DNA of 64,000 bases from Ureibacillus aquaedulcis. GTDB lineage: Bacteria; Bacillota; Bacilli; Bacillales_A; Planococcaceae. Under the pieces are notes generated by a model that saw only the letters and a program-made list of their open reading frames with translations, was not told where the DNA came from and made no database searches. The first letter of the stretch is position 1; each line of letters begins with the position of its first letter. The position numbers and the translations under genes were made by a program. Location of the stretch: the NCBI RefSeq assembly GCF_030418165.1, contig NZ_JAUHTQ010000012.1:1-64000 (forward strand), given 5' to 3'. This document shows, one piece after another, positions 16,483 through 25,119 of this stretch.

Positions 16483-16521
16483 AATTCGATTCAGTAAATA
16501 AAAACCCTTCCTAAGTAAAAG
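16483..16521. repeat. 39-bp dispersed repeat, copy 2
   Basis: Matches 13268-13306 at about 35 of 39 positions (AATTCGATTCAGTAAATAAA and onward). It lies between the divergent GNAT and NERD genes. The sequence beyond 16521 is unrelated to the flank of copy 1, so the shared block is short. Confidence 0.55.
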
Positions 16522-16576
16522 AGTAACTGAAGAAAGGCTTACAAAATTTCCACTTTCTAGTAAAATGGAATGAGTA

Positions 16577-17308
16577 ATGATGAGAAAGGTTGTGAAAAGC
16601 TTGTTTAAAAAACTAATAGATAATGTAGTAAATATACTTACCCCACCTGCATCAACGAAACCCGCAGACAAACCCAAGAAAAAATCGGTGATTTCTACAT
16701 ATAAAGAACAAACGGGAAATGGCCTGTTATCCACAATGTTCAACAAAGGCAATTACGGGGAATTCTCCTCCTATGGGAAGATGGCGAAATTGCCCGGCTA
16801 CCATAAGGCACTCTTCAATATCTATATTCCGAACGGCAAAGAACAAACAACCGAAGTGGATCTAGTCTTTCTCCACGAAACAGGCATTTACGTCATTGAA
16901 TCAAAAAATTACAGTGGCTGGATCTTCGGCGATGAGAAGTCCCAAAAGTGGATGCAAACCTTCCCAAACCAACAAAAGTATTCCTTTTATAATCCCATCA
17001 AGCAAAACATCGGCCATATCAAAGCACTACAAGCCATCCTTCCCTCCATTGAGAAGGAGCACTATAAATCCGTCATCGTCTTTAGCGAACGATGCGAGCT
17101 GAAAAAAATCTCCTACGAAGCAAAAGATACATATGTCATCAAACGCTATGACTTAGCAAGATTAATGAACAAACAAATTGAAGTATTACCAAAGGTTTTG
17201 GAACCAGCCTACATCGCCCGAATTTATGATTTCTTGTCGCAGTATCAGAAGGCGGATAAGGTTGTGAAGGCGGAGCATGTTGGGAGGATTAAGGGAAAGC
17301 ATTCTTGA
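16577..17308 (+). CDS. NERD-domain (nuclease-related) protein
   Basis: A 243-residue protein with a nuclease-related NERD domain at about residues 57-175. Signature residues are GNYGEF (Glu62), TEVDLVFLH (Glu93, Asp95) and YVIESKNYSGWIFG (Glu108, Lys110), the E...D...ExK arrangement of the restriction-endonuclease-like fold. The first 20 residues form an amphipathic helix (VVKSLFKKLIDNVVNIL) that may bind membrane, followed by a Pro/Lys-rich linker. Members are predicted DNA-processing nucleases; none of the usual fused kinase or helicase domains is present. The ribosome site is weak, so the exact start is uncertain. Confidence 0.85.
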   Translation: MMRKVVKSLFKKLIDNVVNILTPPASTKPADKPKKKSVISTYKEQTGNGLLSTMFNKGNYGEFSSYGKMAKLPGYHKALFNIYIPNGKEQTTEVDLVFLHETGIYVIESKNYSGWIFGDEKSQKWMQTFPNQQKYSFYNPIKQNIGHIKALQAILPSIEKEHYKSVIVFSERCELKKISYEAKDTYVIKRYDLARLMNKQIEVLPKVLEPAYIARIYDFLSQYQKADKVVKAEHVGRIKGKHS

Positions 17309-17343
17309 ATAGGATGCTTCTCATTTTTGTTCTTTTATTCTCT

Positions 17344-17726
17344 CTAACTCCTTATGTTTTCGAATGATAGAAATTTTGGTTGTAATTCTTCAGTTAATAT
17401 ATATTCTACAAATTGGCCTACAATTTCGTCTTCTAATTCAATCCAATATACCTTTAAACTCCCCTCATTTTCCTTGAAGAACCTATGCCACTTTCCGGTT
17501 CTGTCACCTGAAACTTGCTTATAGGTTTCAATATAGTGACTGTATAATCTGTTATTGATCGGTTTACCTTTTCATTTGTATGTATTTTTGATTGTGGCGT
17601 ACAAACGATTAATTTTTGGTTTTTAATAAATCCTTCGAACATTATTCTTTTTCCTTTAACCGATCGTAAAACACAGCTATATTTTTGCTCTATTGTCTTA
17701 ATAACTTCATATTTATTTGGAATCAT
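17344..17726 (-). pseudogene. Unknown protein gene broken by one frameshift
   Basis: The frame from ATG 17726 reads MIPNKYEVIKTIEQKYSCVL onward to about KIHTNEKVNRS. Near 17555 the coding signal passes to another frame that continues NNRLYSHYIETYKQVSGDRT and ends EELQPKFLSFENIRS at TAG 17344. Joined, the two parts give a protein of about 127 residues with consistent composition. The uncorrected frame ends instead at 17454 with unlikely sequence. One base gained or lost, in the genome or in the assembly, explains it. The family is not recognised. Confidence 0.6.
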
Positions 17727-17915
17727 CTCTTATATCACCTTCCATTTTTAACCATAATATCACAAAAAGTGTTAGCCGTGTCTTAGCGTTTTTACTACTA
17801 TTGACGGTTAACAGTCCATATAAAGTTAACAAACCACACTTTTTATTGCAAAATAATGCTCATGTATTGAAAATCAGCTAAAATTAACATATTAATTGTA
17901 AAAAAGGTGATATAA

Positions 17916-18311
17916 ATGAAAAAGCAAGTCCACGTGGTGGGAGCCATTATTGAAAATGAGCATAATGAGATTTTCTGCGCAAAACGAAGTCCAGAAATGA
18001 CACTCCCAAACTATTGGGAATTTCCAGGCGGGAAGATTGAATCGGGTGAAACACCCGAAGGAGCATTAGCTCGAGAAATTAAAGAAGAGCTCAACTGTAC
18101 GATCAGCGTTGGAGAGAAAGTGGAAGACACAACGTATGAGTATGAAACATTCATTGTTCGGCTCGAAACCTATAAAGCAAACCTAGTGGATGGACAACCT
18201 ATCGCTATTGAACATGCAGAAACGAAATGGGTGAAGCGAGATGAACTTACTCAGCTTGATTTTGCTCCTGCTGATATTCCCGCGGTTGAAAAAATAGTAA
18301 AGGAAATATAA
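17916..18311 (+). CDS. Nudix hydrolase, MutT/NTP pyrophosphohydrolase type
   Basis: A 131-residue Nudix enzyme that hydrolyses nucleoside diphosphate derivatives. The Nudix box (Gx5Ex7REUxEExGU) is at residues 38-60, with GGKIESGETPEGALAREIKE visible and Glu at the metal-binding positions. The preceding FCAKRSPEMTLPNYWEFPGG is the form seen in (d)CTP/8-oxo-dGTP pyrophosphohydrolases such as MutT and YvcI relatives, so nucleotide-pool cleaning is the likely role. The last third, HAETKWVKRDELTQLDFAPAD, is the usual substrate-side region. AAAGGTGAT precedes ATG 17916. Confidence 0.9.
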   Translation: MKKQVHVVGAIIENEHNEIFCAKRSPEMTLPNYWEFPGGKIESGETPEGALAREIKEELNCTISVGEKVEDTTYEYETFIVRLETYKANLVDGQPIAIEHAETKWVKRDELTQLDFAPADIPAVEKIVKEI

Positions 18312-18328
18312 TTTTCTATATTTCCTTT
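18299..18328 (+). terminator. 12-bp perfect hairpin overlapping the Nudix stop
   Basis: AAAGGAAATATA (18299-18310) and TATATTTCCTTT (18317-18328) are perfectly complementary; the stop codon lies within the left arm. The T run is built into the right arm only, so termination may be weak. Confidence 0.5.
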
Positions 18329-18375
18329 GCATGATATTATTCTTCTTACGGTAAAAAATTTCGCATACGCGAGCT

Positions 18376-18861
18376 TTAAACTTTTAACACCATCCTTACA
18401 GTTTTTAGGATGTGACCATCAAAATCATCATCAAACTCTTTGATGACCTCAAAACCTCTGGCTTCATAAAAGGCCATTCCGATTTTATTATCCTTTTCGA
18501 CATTTATATAAATCTCTTTTACACCATCTAAATCTTTAATCCCCTTTTGCAACAATGCTGAACCTATCCCTTTTCCTTGTTGTTCTGGATAAAGATAAAT
18601 AGCCCCTAATTCAACTTTTCCGTCTTCTCTTACTAGAGAAAAGTTAGCAAAACCCACAACTCTACCATGTATTTCAGCTACAAAAAGAGTAGAACGTTCT
18701 AATCGTTGCTTCATCCTCTCATCATTGTAGGCAGATTCCAGGAAATTTTCTTGTACCTCTAAAGGAATTATCCCCTCGTAAGTAGCGTTCCAAGTTGTTT
18801 TTGCTACATCTTGGACTTGTTCTATATCTTCTTTTTGCATTTTACGAATCACATATGCCAT
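18376..18861 (-). CDS. GNAT-family N-acetyltransferase
   Basis: A 161-residue acetyl-CoA-dependent transferase. Motif A is LGAIYLYPEQQGKGIGSALLQ (loop QQGKGIG), followed by EIYINVEKDNKIGMAFYEARGF, a normal motif B with the Tyr-containing acceptor region. The N-terminus VIRKMQKEDIEQVQDVAKTTW resembles members annotated as small-molecule or ribosomal-protein acetyltransferases; no substrate can be assigned. It is monocistronic and convergent with the Nudix gene. It is not a close paralogue of the GNAT protein at 15948. Confidence 0.85.
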   Translation of the reverse strand: MAYVIRKMQKEDIEQVQDVAKTTWNATYEGIIPLEVQENFLESAYNDERMKQRLERSTLFVAEIHGRVVGFANFSLVREDGKVELGAIYLYPEQQGKGIGSALLQKGIKDLDGVKEIYINVEKDNKIGMAFYEARGFEVIKEFDDDFDGHILKTVRMVLKV

Positions 18862-18950
18862 TTTATCAACCTTCCCCTTTGTTATTTAATTCCAATAATT
18901 TTAAGCATTATAACATTTGGTTTGATAAAAATGGTTACTTTTGAAAATAT

Positions 18951-18992
18951 AAATGAAAAAGAGCATTATCGCGAACAATGCTCTCTTCATTT
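18951..18992 (-). terminator. Terminator of the PLD-helicase gene
   Basis: AGAGCATT (18960-18967) and AATGCTCT (18977-18984), within AAATGAA/TTCATTT outer arms. On the minus strand the stem is followed by TTTTTCATTT. Confidence 0.7.
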
Positions 18993-19069
18993 ACTAAATA
19001 CGAAGTTATTTACTCTATTAAAACCTCTAATTTGATAACTAAATCTTCTAATCACAACCCGTAACTCTT

Positions 19070-22000
19070 TTATAAGGCAGTTTTATTTGCACGCGGTACA
19101 AGTGAAGCTGGCATAGATTCATGGAGTTTCCAAACTATGCTCACTGGCTTACTTCCCTTGTGACTAACATAGTCTGCTGTTCCCAGAAAAATAAAAGGCG
19201 ATGTATAACCAGATTCTTTTTTATACTCTCTTACAAATAATGCTATTTTATTTCCTGTTTCTTGATGACTAATATACCTTATTGCAGTTGGACTCGTATC
19301 GGAAGTTCTACTTTGAGATTGCCAGTGAAACAGTTTCTCACTGATCGCATAGTCCTCATATCGAGTAGTTTCCGAAAATTCTTTATCAGACTTGTTTAAG
19401 GTAATAAAGAAAATATCTGTTTTCTCATCCGGAAAATACTTTACACCCTCACGAAATGAAGGGTTCTGTTCTTCATTATAGTATCCAAATGCAGCAAGTA
19501 CTTGTTCGGTTGTGTAATGTGCATGTACCCTTAAGGGCGTAACGAAATCAAATGTAGTTTTCTTATCAAGTAATTTTAAATTATCTAAACATACTTCAAT
19601 TACTGATTTGATTTCTTCCTTTACCTGATTAACTTCTATTAGGTTTTGAATTCCTTCATGCATAGAAGTAAAACCTAAATCCTTAGCTGGAGCATTAAAG
19701 AAGGAATAGTATAACATTGGAATCATTCTATGCTGTTCTTCATCTTGAACCTTTCCATCTTCAAGATAGGAAACGAAGAATTTTAATAAATCAACTGAAT
19801 CTAAGTGGAATAACTTATGAATTTTTTTCTCGATAAGTGTTTCATGAACAGAATGGAATCCTTCAGATACTCCCGCATCCACTTTCATTCTCTCAAATGT
19901 ACGATTCTTCCCAGTTCCATAGAAATCAACAAGCTTTAGATTGTAGTATCGTAAAAAGTTCTTTAATGTAAGGGGCTGTCCTGTATCTGCTTCAAAGTAT
20001 TTAAGTTTAGCCAATAAATTTTGTTTGCTATTTTTAGCAACTTTAATATTTCTTAATATATAGTCTTTGGCCAGCTTTTCCATCTGAATTATAGAACCTT
20101 TCGGTAAATGGGAGAATCCATTTTCCACGTAATGACTTATGGAGTGCTTAGTGTTACCAATTAATGCTCTAAATTTATCTTCAAATGGATAATCTTTATG
20201 AGCTTGCCCGATAAAATCAAGTACTGTTAAACATTCTTTTTCATCTGCCAGACGTAATCCTCTTCCTAATTGTTGGAGAAACACTGTTAGACTTTCTGTT
20301 GGTCTTAAAAAAAGTATGGTATTTACTTCGGGGATGTCTATTCCTTCATTATATAAATCTACAACAAATATAAACTTTATTTGCCCCGTTAGTAATCTCT
20401 TCTTCGCAAGCTCTCTTTCTTCATCTGAGGAATTCCCATGCAATGCAATAGATGGAATGTTCTTTTGGTTAAAGTATTTTGCCATATATAGTGCATGGTT
20501 TACGGATACACAAAAACCTAAACCCTTTACTTCATCCACGGTTGTTACATATCTTTTAATGCTTTGAATTACCAGATCACTTCGCCGATCATTTGCAGTA
20601 TAGATATTTGTCAATTCCTCACTATCGTATCCTCTTCTTGACCATTTAACCTGTGTTAAATCCACAATATCTGTCACACAAAAGTAATGAAATGGACTTA
20701 ATAATTTTCGATCAATCGCTTCGGTTAATCTCATTTCAGAAGCAATTCTGCCATTAAAATAACCTAATACATTTTCCTTATCCATCCGTTCAGGGGTTGC
20801 TGTCAATCCGAGTAAAATATTCGGGTGATAGTACTCTAGCAATGCACGATAAGATTGCGCTGTAGCATGGTGGAACTCATCAACAATTATGAAATCATAA
20901 AAATCTTGTGTTGTATTTAGCATCATTTTTTTGCTATTCCAACTCTGTATACTCATAAATAATTGGTCAAATGATTTTGGCTCATGTCTGCCTACAAACA
21001 GTTCACCGAAGTTTGCATCCTTTAAGATTGTTCGGAACGTTACAAGACTTTGGTGCAAAATTTCTTCTCTATGAGCTATAAAAAGTAGTTTTGCATTAGG
21101 TTTAATTTTTAAAAACCGCTTAAAGTCAAAAGCAGAGATCACTGTTTTTCCTACACCTGTTGCTGCTACTACTAAATTCTTCATATGCCCATGTATTACT
21201 CGTTCGACTTCAAGTTCATCTAAAATTTCTTGTTGATAGTAATATGGTTTAATATCAAAATAGTACTGCCCGTTCTCTTCAGCAACTAACTCTTTAGTTA
21301 ATGAGCCCTGTAGCAAACTCCAATTTTCCTTTTCTTCCGGGGCTAATGATTTAAATTCCTCGTCATTCCAATAACTCTCAAATGTAGCTTCAAACTTCTG
21401 TAAGATTTCGAATGAATCCTTCTCTGTAACTTTTAAGTTCCATTCTAATCCTGAGGTTAATGCAGGATTTGATAAATTTGAAGAACCAATATATGCAGTG
21501 CTAAATCCTGTATCTCGCTTAAATAAATATGCCTTCGCATGAAGTCGAGTTCGATTTTTATCAAGGGAGACTTTAATTTTTGTGTTGGGTAATTTACTTA
21601 ATTCCTCAATAGCCTTATAATCGGTTGCTTCCATATACGAGGTTGTAATGATTCGTAGTTTCCCGCCACTCTCAGTAAATTCACGAAGCTCATTTATCAA
21701 AATACGTAACCCAGACCATTTAATAAATGAAACAAGCCACTCTATCTCGTCAGAAGATACAATCTCTTTTTTTAATTCTTCTAACATATTTGGCTCATGA
21801 TGAGAACCCGTAAAAAGAGTGCTCTTAGAGAGAGGGGTAATAGGACGAATTGCTTCTTCTTTTTTGAGTGCTCGGACTGTATTGATTTTTTTATAAACCG
21901 ATGTTAGCACTTGCCCCTTCTCTTCCAGCTGGAAAGAAGCAAATTCTTCATCCTTTAACTTTCTACTTAACAAATCAATGATTTCATTGCATACGCGGAT

Positions 22001-22216
22001 TTGTCCTAAAAGCGCTTCTTGATCACTTTTGCTCTTCTCTTCTCTAATAAAAGTCAAAGCCCTTTTTGTAACCTCGGAGATATACGTGGCTAAGTATGTT
22101 TTTGCTTCTTCAACATCTAGTTTTTCTGTATTTACTGCAAATGTATCTGATGAAATTTTCTCTAATTCTACGTTAATATTTTTGTTTATGAGCTGATCGT
22201 AAATACCTTCTTTCAA
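19070..22216 (-). CDS. PLD-domain superfamily 2 helicase with DUF3427 C-terminus
   Basis: A large cytoplasmic DNA/RNA helicase of about 1048 residues. Order of domains: helical N-terminus (1-140); phospholipase-D-like nuclease domain (about 145-290) with HAKAYLF and GSSNLSNPAL, one HxK...GSSN half-site; superfamily 2 helicase (about 325-700) with Walker A AATGVGKT, Walker B DEFHH, TATPERMD and a motif VI QQLGRGLRL; then a DUF3427 region (about 720-1045). This architecture is known from stand-alone genes in genomic islands, and a role in DNA restriction or repair is often suspected. I prefer TTG 22216 because GAGGTG lies six bases upstream; the GTG three codons earlier overlaps that site. No methylase or other restriction subunit is adjacent. 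Confidence 0.88.
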   Translation of the reverse strand: MKEGIYDQLINKNINVELEKISSDTFAVNTEKLDVEEAKTYLATYISEVTKRALTFIREEKSKSDQEALLGQIRVCNEIIDLLSRKLKDEEFASFQLEEKGQVLTSVYKKINTVRALKKEEAIRPITPLSKSTLFTGSHHEPNMLEELKKEIVSSDEIEWLVSFIKWSGLRILINELREFTESGGKLRIITTSYMEATDYKAIEELSKLPNTKIKVSLDKNRTRLHAKAYLFKRDTGFSTAYIGSSNLSNPALTSGLEWNLKVTEKDSFEILQKFEATFESYWNDEEFKSLAPEEKENWSLLQGSLTKELVAEENGQYYFDIKPYYYQQEILDELEVERVIHGHMKNLVVAATGVGKTVISAFDFKRFLKIKPNAKLLFIAHREEILHQSLVTFRTILKDANFGELFVGRHEPKSFDQLFMSIQSWNSKKMMLNTTQDFYDFIIVDEFHHATAQSYRALLEYYHPNILLGLTATPERMDKENVLGYFNGRIASEMRLTEAIDRKLLSPFHYFCVTDIVDLTQVKWSRRGYDSEELTNIYTANDRRSDLVIQSIKRYVTTVDEVKGLGFCVSVNHALYMAKYFNQKNIPSIALHGNSSDEERELAKKRLLTGQIKFIFVVDLYNEGIDIPEVNTILFLRPTESLTVFLQQLGRGLRLADEKECLTVLDFIGQAHKDYPFEDKFRALIGNTKHSISHYVENGFSHLPKGSIIQMEKLAKDYILRNIKVAKNSKQNLLAKLKYFEADTGQPLTLKNFLRYYNLKLVDFYGTGKNRTFERMKVDAGVSEGFHSVHETLIEKKIHKLFHLDSVDLLKFFVSYLEDGKVQDEEQHRMIPMLYYSFFNAPAKDLGFTSMHEGIQNLIEVNQVKEEIKSVIEVCLDNLKLLDKKTTFDFVTPLRVHAHYTTEQVLAAFGYYNEEQNPSFREGVKYFPDEKTDIFFITLNKSDKEFSETTRYEDYAISEKLFHWQSQSRTSDTSPTAIRYISHQETGNKIALFVREYKKESGYTSPFIFLGTADYVSHKGSKPVSIVWKLHESMPASLVPRANKTAL

Positions 22217-22504
22217 TGAATACACCTCGGTCTAATAAAATCTAATGAACCATATTTTACCACGAATTGTTAGGTTTATACTAATCCATTGAAAGGTGAA
22301 GAGACTCAATGAAATTTGTTATTCTTTGTATATTGTCATCCATTATTTTCAGGAGGGATAAATGTAAAAGAATCCTTTAGTTTGTAAATCTCAGAATGAT
22401 AGGGAAATATATTTCTTTCACTTTAGTTTTTGGAATCTTAATTAGCTACATTACAGTGTACAAAATTAATCATCTCACCAATACAAATTGGTATTTTTCC
22501 ACAC
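22217..22504. other. Intergenic region with no recognisable gene
   Basis: AT-rich sequence upstream of the helicase gene. It presumably holds the helicase promoter on the minus strand, but no strong -35/-10 pair, repeat or small frame stands out. Confidence 0.5.
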
Positions 22505-22530
22505 AAAAAAACCAGAAGATTCCCTCCTGG
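22505..22530 (-). terminator. Terminator of GGDEF gene
   Basis: On the minus strand CCAGGAGG and CTTCTGG form an interrupted stem followed by TTTTTTT, 17 nt beyond the stop at 22547. Confidence 0.65.
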
Positions 22531-22546
22531 CTTTGTTGATTTCTTA

Positions 22547-23554
22547 TCAAACCTCTATCACTTCCGGGGTGTGACTGTCTATTAGCTCTCTGCCCTTTTC
22601 CTTATACATAGCTGTATCTGCTTCTTTAATCATGGCCTCTAGATCTGCTTGTGCAGTTTCTGTTTCGTAGAACCATCCAATGCTCGCTGAAACTTGGAGT
22701 ATTTGATTGTTCAGGGTGATGGGCTGTGCCAGCGTTGATTGAATTCGCTCCGATAGGTTTTTCAGGATAGCGTCATCGATATCGGATAGTAAAATGACAA
22801 ATTCATCGCCGCCTAATCGGCACAGTAAATCGGACTCTCGCAGTACACCATTCATCCTCCTTACAATGACCTCCAATAATTGATCGCCTACTTCATGGCC
22901 ATAGGTATCATTTATTTTCTTGAATCCGTTCATATCCAGGAATAAAAGTGCGATGGAAAGGACTTTTGATTCTTTTAGCACATCGAACCTTTTCTTAAGA
23001 AACAATCGATTTGCCGCACCCGTTAAAGGATCGAGATAGGCTAAATCCTGAAGCTTGGCATTTGCATCTTTTACCCTGTAGATAAACGTTAATAGAAAGG
23101 CTGTCATAAATACGCCAAACAACACGAGATATGCAAAATCTCCAGTTACCACATTCGGAAAAATTTCATTGTGCAGGTAAAAGAACGCATAGAAGGTCAG
23201 CATAATTGAAGCGATTCCTGACATTATGACCACTCGCGCATTTTGATAGATGGCACTCAGCGGAAGGGCCAGCCACATGAATAGATAATCTGCCAAATAC
23301 GGAGATTCCTTTAGCAGGAAATAAAAATAGACATACATGCAGCTGACCAACCCATACATCGTGATTTTTGGGTTTATTTTTATGTAAATCATTGCAGCTA
23401 GAATGCTGCCAAATAGAATAAATAGATAAGCTGGAGGAAATATACTTGCGAATCCTTCAATGAAAATATTAATCGTGATTTGTGTGAGGTAGAATATGCT
23501 TATTAAAATGAATAAGATTTTATTTCGATGATGCAGTAATTCATTCCCAATCAT
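22547..23554 (-). CDS. Membrane-bound diguanylate cyclase
   Basis: A 335-residue enzyme that makes cyclic di-GMP from two GTP. Six hydrophobic segments fill residues 1-160, followed by the GGDEF domain (about 168-325). The entry motif is AYLDPLTGAANR, the metal site FLDMNGFKKIND, and the catalytic GGDEF is at 248-252. RESD at 239-242, five residues before it, is an intact I-site, so product inhibition is expected. There is no EAL or PAS domain. AGGAAGA lies upstream of ATG 23554. The gene is monocistronic, and a second GGDEF protein is encoded at 48694. Confidence 0.92.
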   Translation of the reverse strand: MIGNELLHHRNKILFILISIFYLTQITINIFIEGFASIFPPAYLFILFGSILAAMIYIKINPKITMYGLVSCMYVYFYFLLKESPYLADYLFMWLALPLSAIYQNARVVIMSGIASIMLTFYAFFYLHNEIFPNVVTGDFAYLVLFGVFMTAFLLTFIYRVKDANAKLQDLAYLDPLTGAANRLFLKKRFDVLKESKVLSIALLFLDMNGFKKINDTYGHEVGDQLLEVIVRRMNGVLRESDLLCRLGGDEFVILLSDIDDAILKNLSERIQSTLAQPITLNNQILQVSASIGWFYETETAQADLEAMIKEADTAMYKEKGRELIDSHTPEVIEV

Positions 23555-23761
23555 AGCTGATCTTCCTGTTCATGTGGTAATGGGGCAGCTTTTATTTCAG
23601 TAAGTGCCTCAAAAAACATAGTTTACCTTTTTTACTATTATACCCCAATAAAGATTAGTACAAACATAGGAATCATAAATCGTTTGAATTGAGTAATTAT
23701 ACTGATATTTTGCTGCAAACACTAGTGCCTCCCTGCTTTGGCGCAATTGTCATCGAACCTA

Positions 23762-23794
23762 AAAAACCCTGTGTTGATACCTTTTCAACACAGG
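23762..23794 (-). terminator. Terminator of 23810 gene
   Basis: CCTGTGTTGA (23768-23777) pairs perfectly with TCAACACAGG (23785-23794); on the minus strand TTTTTT follows. Confidence 0.8.
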
Positions 23795-23809
23795 TCATGT
23801 CTCTAATTT

Positions 23810-24085
23810 TTATGATTTGAATTCTTGTACTTGATAGGTTACTTTCAAACCATCCTGACTATTTCTGAAAGATAAAATCATCGTGTCATTTGCTGGTTGT
23901 TCGACTTTCATATTTGCTGGATTGTTAATGATTGGCCGTAGCCTTTTTCTTGCTAAATTTAAGGCACTGTCAAGATTTTCGGCATTTAGCTTTAGTTCAA
24001 TTAGTTGGATGGGGACAAAAAATGGCTTTTCCACTTTTCCTAGCAATCTCTCACTTTTATTGTCAATCAATTTTGCGATGTACAT
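23810..24085 (-). CDS. Hypothetical 91-residue protein
   Basis: I do not recognise the family. It is a small soluble basic protein, with strands around MYIAKLIDNKSERLLGKVEK and DTMILSFRN and a helix NLDSALNLARKRLRPI in the middle. There is no signal peptide or metal motif. The ribosome site (AAGGAGGGA) before ATG 24085 and a good terminator downstream indicate a real single-gene transcript. Confidence 0.65.
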   Translation of the reverse strand: MYIAKLIDNKSERLLGKVEKPFFVPIQLIELKLNAENLDSALNLARKRLRPIINNPANMKVEQPANDTMILSFRNSQDGLKVTYQVQEFKS

Positions 24086-24346
24086 AGAACAATCCCTCCT
24101 TTTCCTAATCCCCGTATATTATTTATTCTCGTGAATTCAAAAGTTAAACCCTCTTAATAGAACGCTATACAACGAGAGAAGTTCAAAAAAATGGATATGA
24201 ATTTTTATTTTCCCGTGATTACTCACCCAAAATGGAAGTATCACATAAATTATGGGGATTATTTGGATATGGATTTTCTGCCCTAGGGAACGATATTGCA
24301 GCTGCGCGGCTCCCTTAGGAAAACTGAAATTTCATGAGGGAAAGGG

Positions 24347-24844
24347 ATGGATATGGTAAACTTTCAATCATTTCGTGGCAGGGTTACACAGATTCAGGAT
24401 TTTATGATAGGCCAAAACGGTGAAGCGGCAGGTTGTTATAAACTGATGACTGTCGAGGATATGCAAGGCGGCATCGTGAACTTTGTCGTTTCCCCCGATA
24501 CGTATTTTGTTTACGCTGAAATCGTCAACCCCGGGGATATAGTGACAGGCTATTATGATGGGGATGCGCCGGTTATATTGATTTACCCCCCTCAATATCG
24601 AGCGCTGATTGTAGTAAAAGAAAACCCCTTCGAGAATGTAAAAGTAGACTTTTTTGATAGCCAATTTGTTAGTCGCGATGGTCAATTGAAATTAAATCTC
24701 GCCCCAAATACTCCTGTACTGTTGAGGAATTGGCAGCCTTTTTCGCAAAACCCCGCCAATCATAACCTGATTGTCATCTATAGTACTTCGACAAGAAGCA
24801 TTCCTGCCCAGACCACACCCTCGGAAGTCATTGTTTGGTGTTAG
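24347..24844 (+). CDS. Hypothetical protein, beta-rich
   Basis: A 165-residue protein I cannot assign. The first half looks like an OB- or Hfq-like beta barrel: RGRVTQIQDFMIGQN, IVNFVVSPDTYFV and VNPGDIVTGYYDGDAPVILIYPPQYRA. The second half, NVKVDFFDSQFVSRDGQLKL, is also strand-rich, ending in TTPSEVIVWC with a terminal cysteine. It has no signal peptide. ATG 24347 has GAGGG six bases upstream; ATG 24353 is equally possible after AAAGGG. It is monocistronic. Confidence 0.65.
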   Translation: MDMVNFQSFRGRVTQIQDFMIGQNGEAAGCYKLMTVEDMQGGIVNFVVSPDTYFVYAEIVNPGDIVTGYYDGDAPVILIYPPQYRALIVVKENPFENVKVDFFDSQFVSRDGQLKLNLAPNTPVLLRNWQPFSQNPANHNLIVIYSTSTRSIPAQTTPSEVIVWC

Positions 24845-24911
24845 TTGTGGGTTGCATGAAATGCTGATGATTGCTTTTATTGATATTAATGTTTTTTCTC
24901 TAAATAAAATA

Positions 24912-24939
24912 GCCGACACCTTTTGAATAAGGTGCCGGC
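24912..24939 (-). terminator. Hairpin serving the 25120 gene
   Basis: GCCGACACCTT (24912-24922) pairs with AAGGTGCCGGC (24929-24939), one mismatch. The minus strand continues TATTTTATTT, while the plus strand has no T run. It lies beyond the repeat at 24941-25066. Confidence 0.5.
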
Positions 24940-24940
24940 T

Positions 24941-25066
24941 CAGACTGTTGACAAACGCTCGCACACTGCGTTGGTCGCCTCACTCGTCCCCTCATGAACG
25001 TCATGTTCTATTCGCGTCTTCGCTCGGCTTCCCGCCTTGTCTGACAAGCGTTTTCAAGTCAGTCTG
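24941..25066. repeat. 126-bp intergenic element with terminal inverted repeats
   Basis: The left end CAGACTGTTGACAAACGCT and right end AGCGTTTTCAAGTCAGTCTG are imperfect inverted repeats. The GC-rich interior (GCGTCTTCGCTCGGCTTCCC) contrasts with the flanks and has no open frame. The pattern resembles a repeat found in many Bacillales intergenic regions; that is from memory. It is a different sequence from the element at 14-119. Confidence 0.55.
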
Positions 25067-25119
25067 GGTATCCGATTTCCAAAATTACAATTCATAAAAT
25101 ACGAATATTCCCCCTATTA

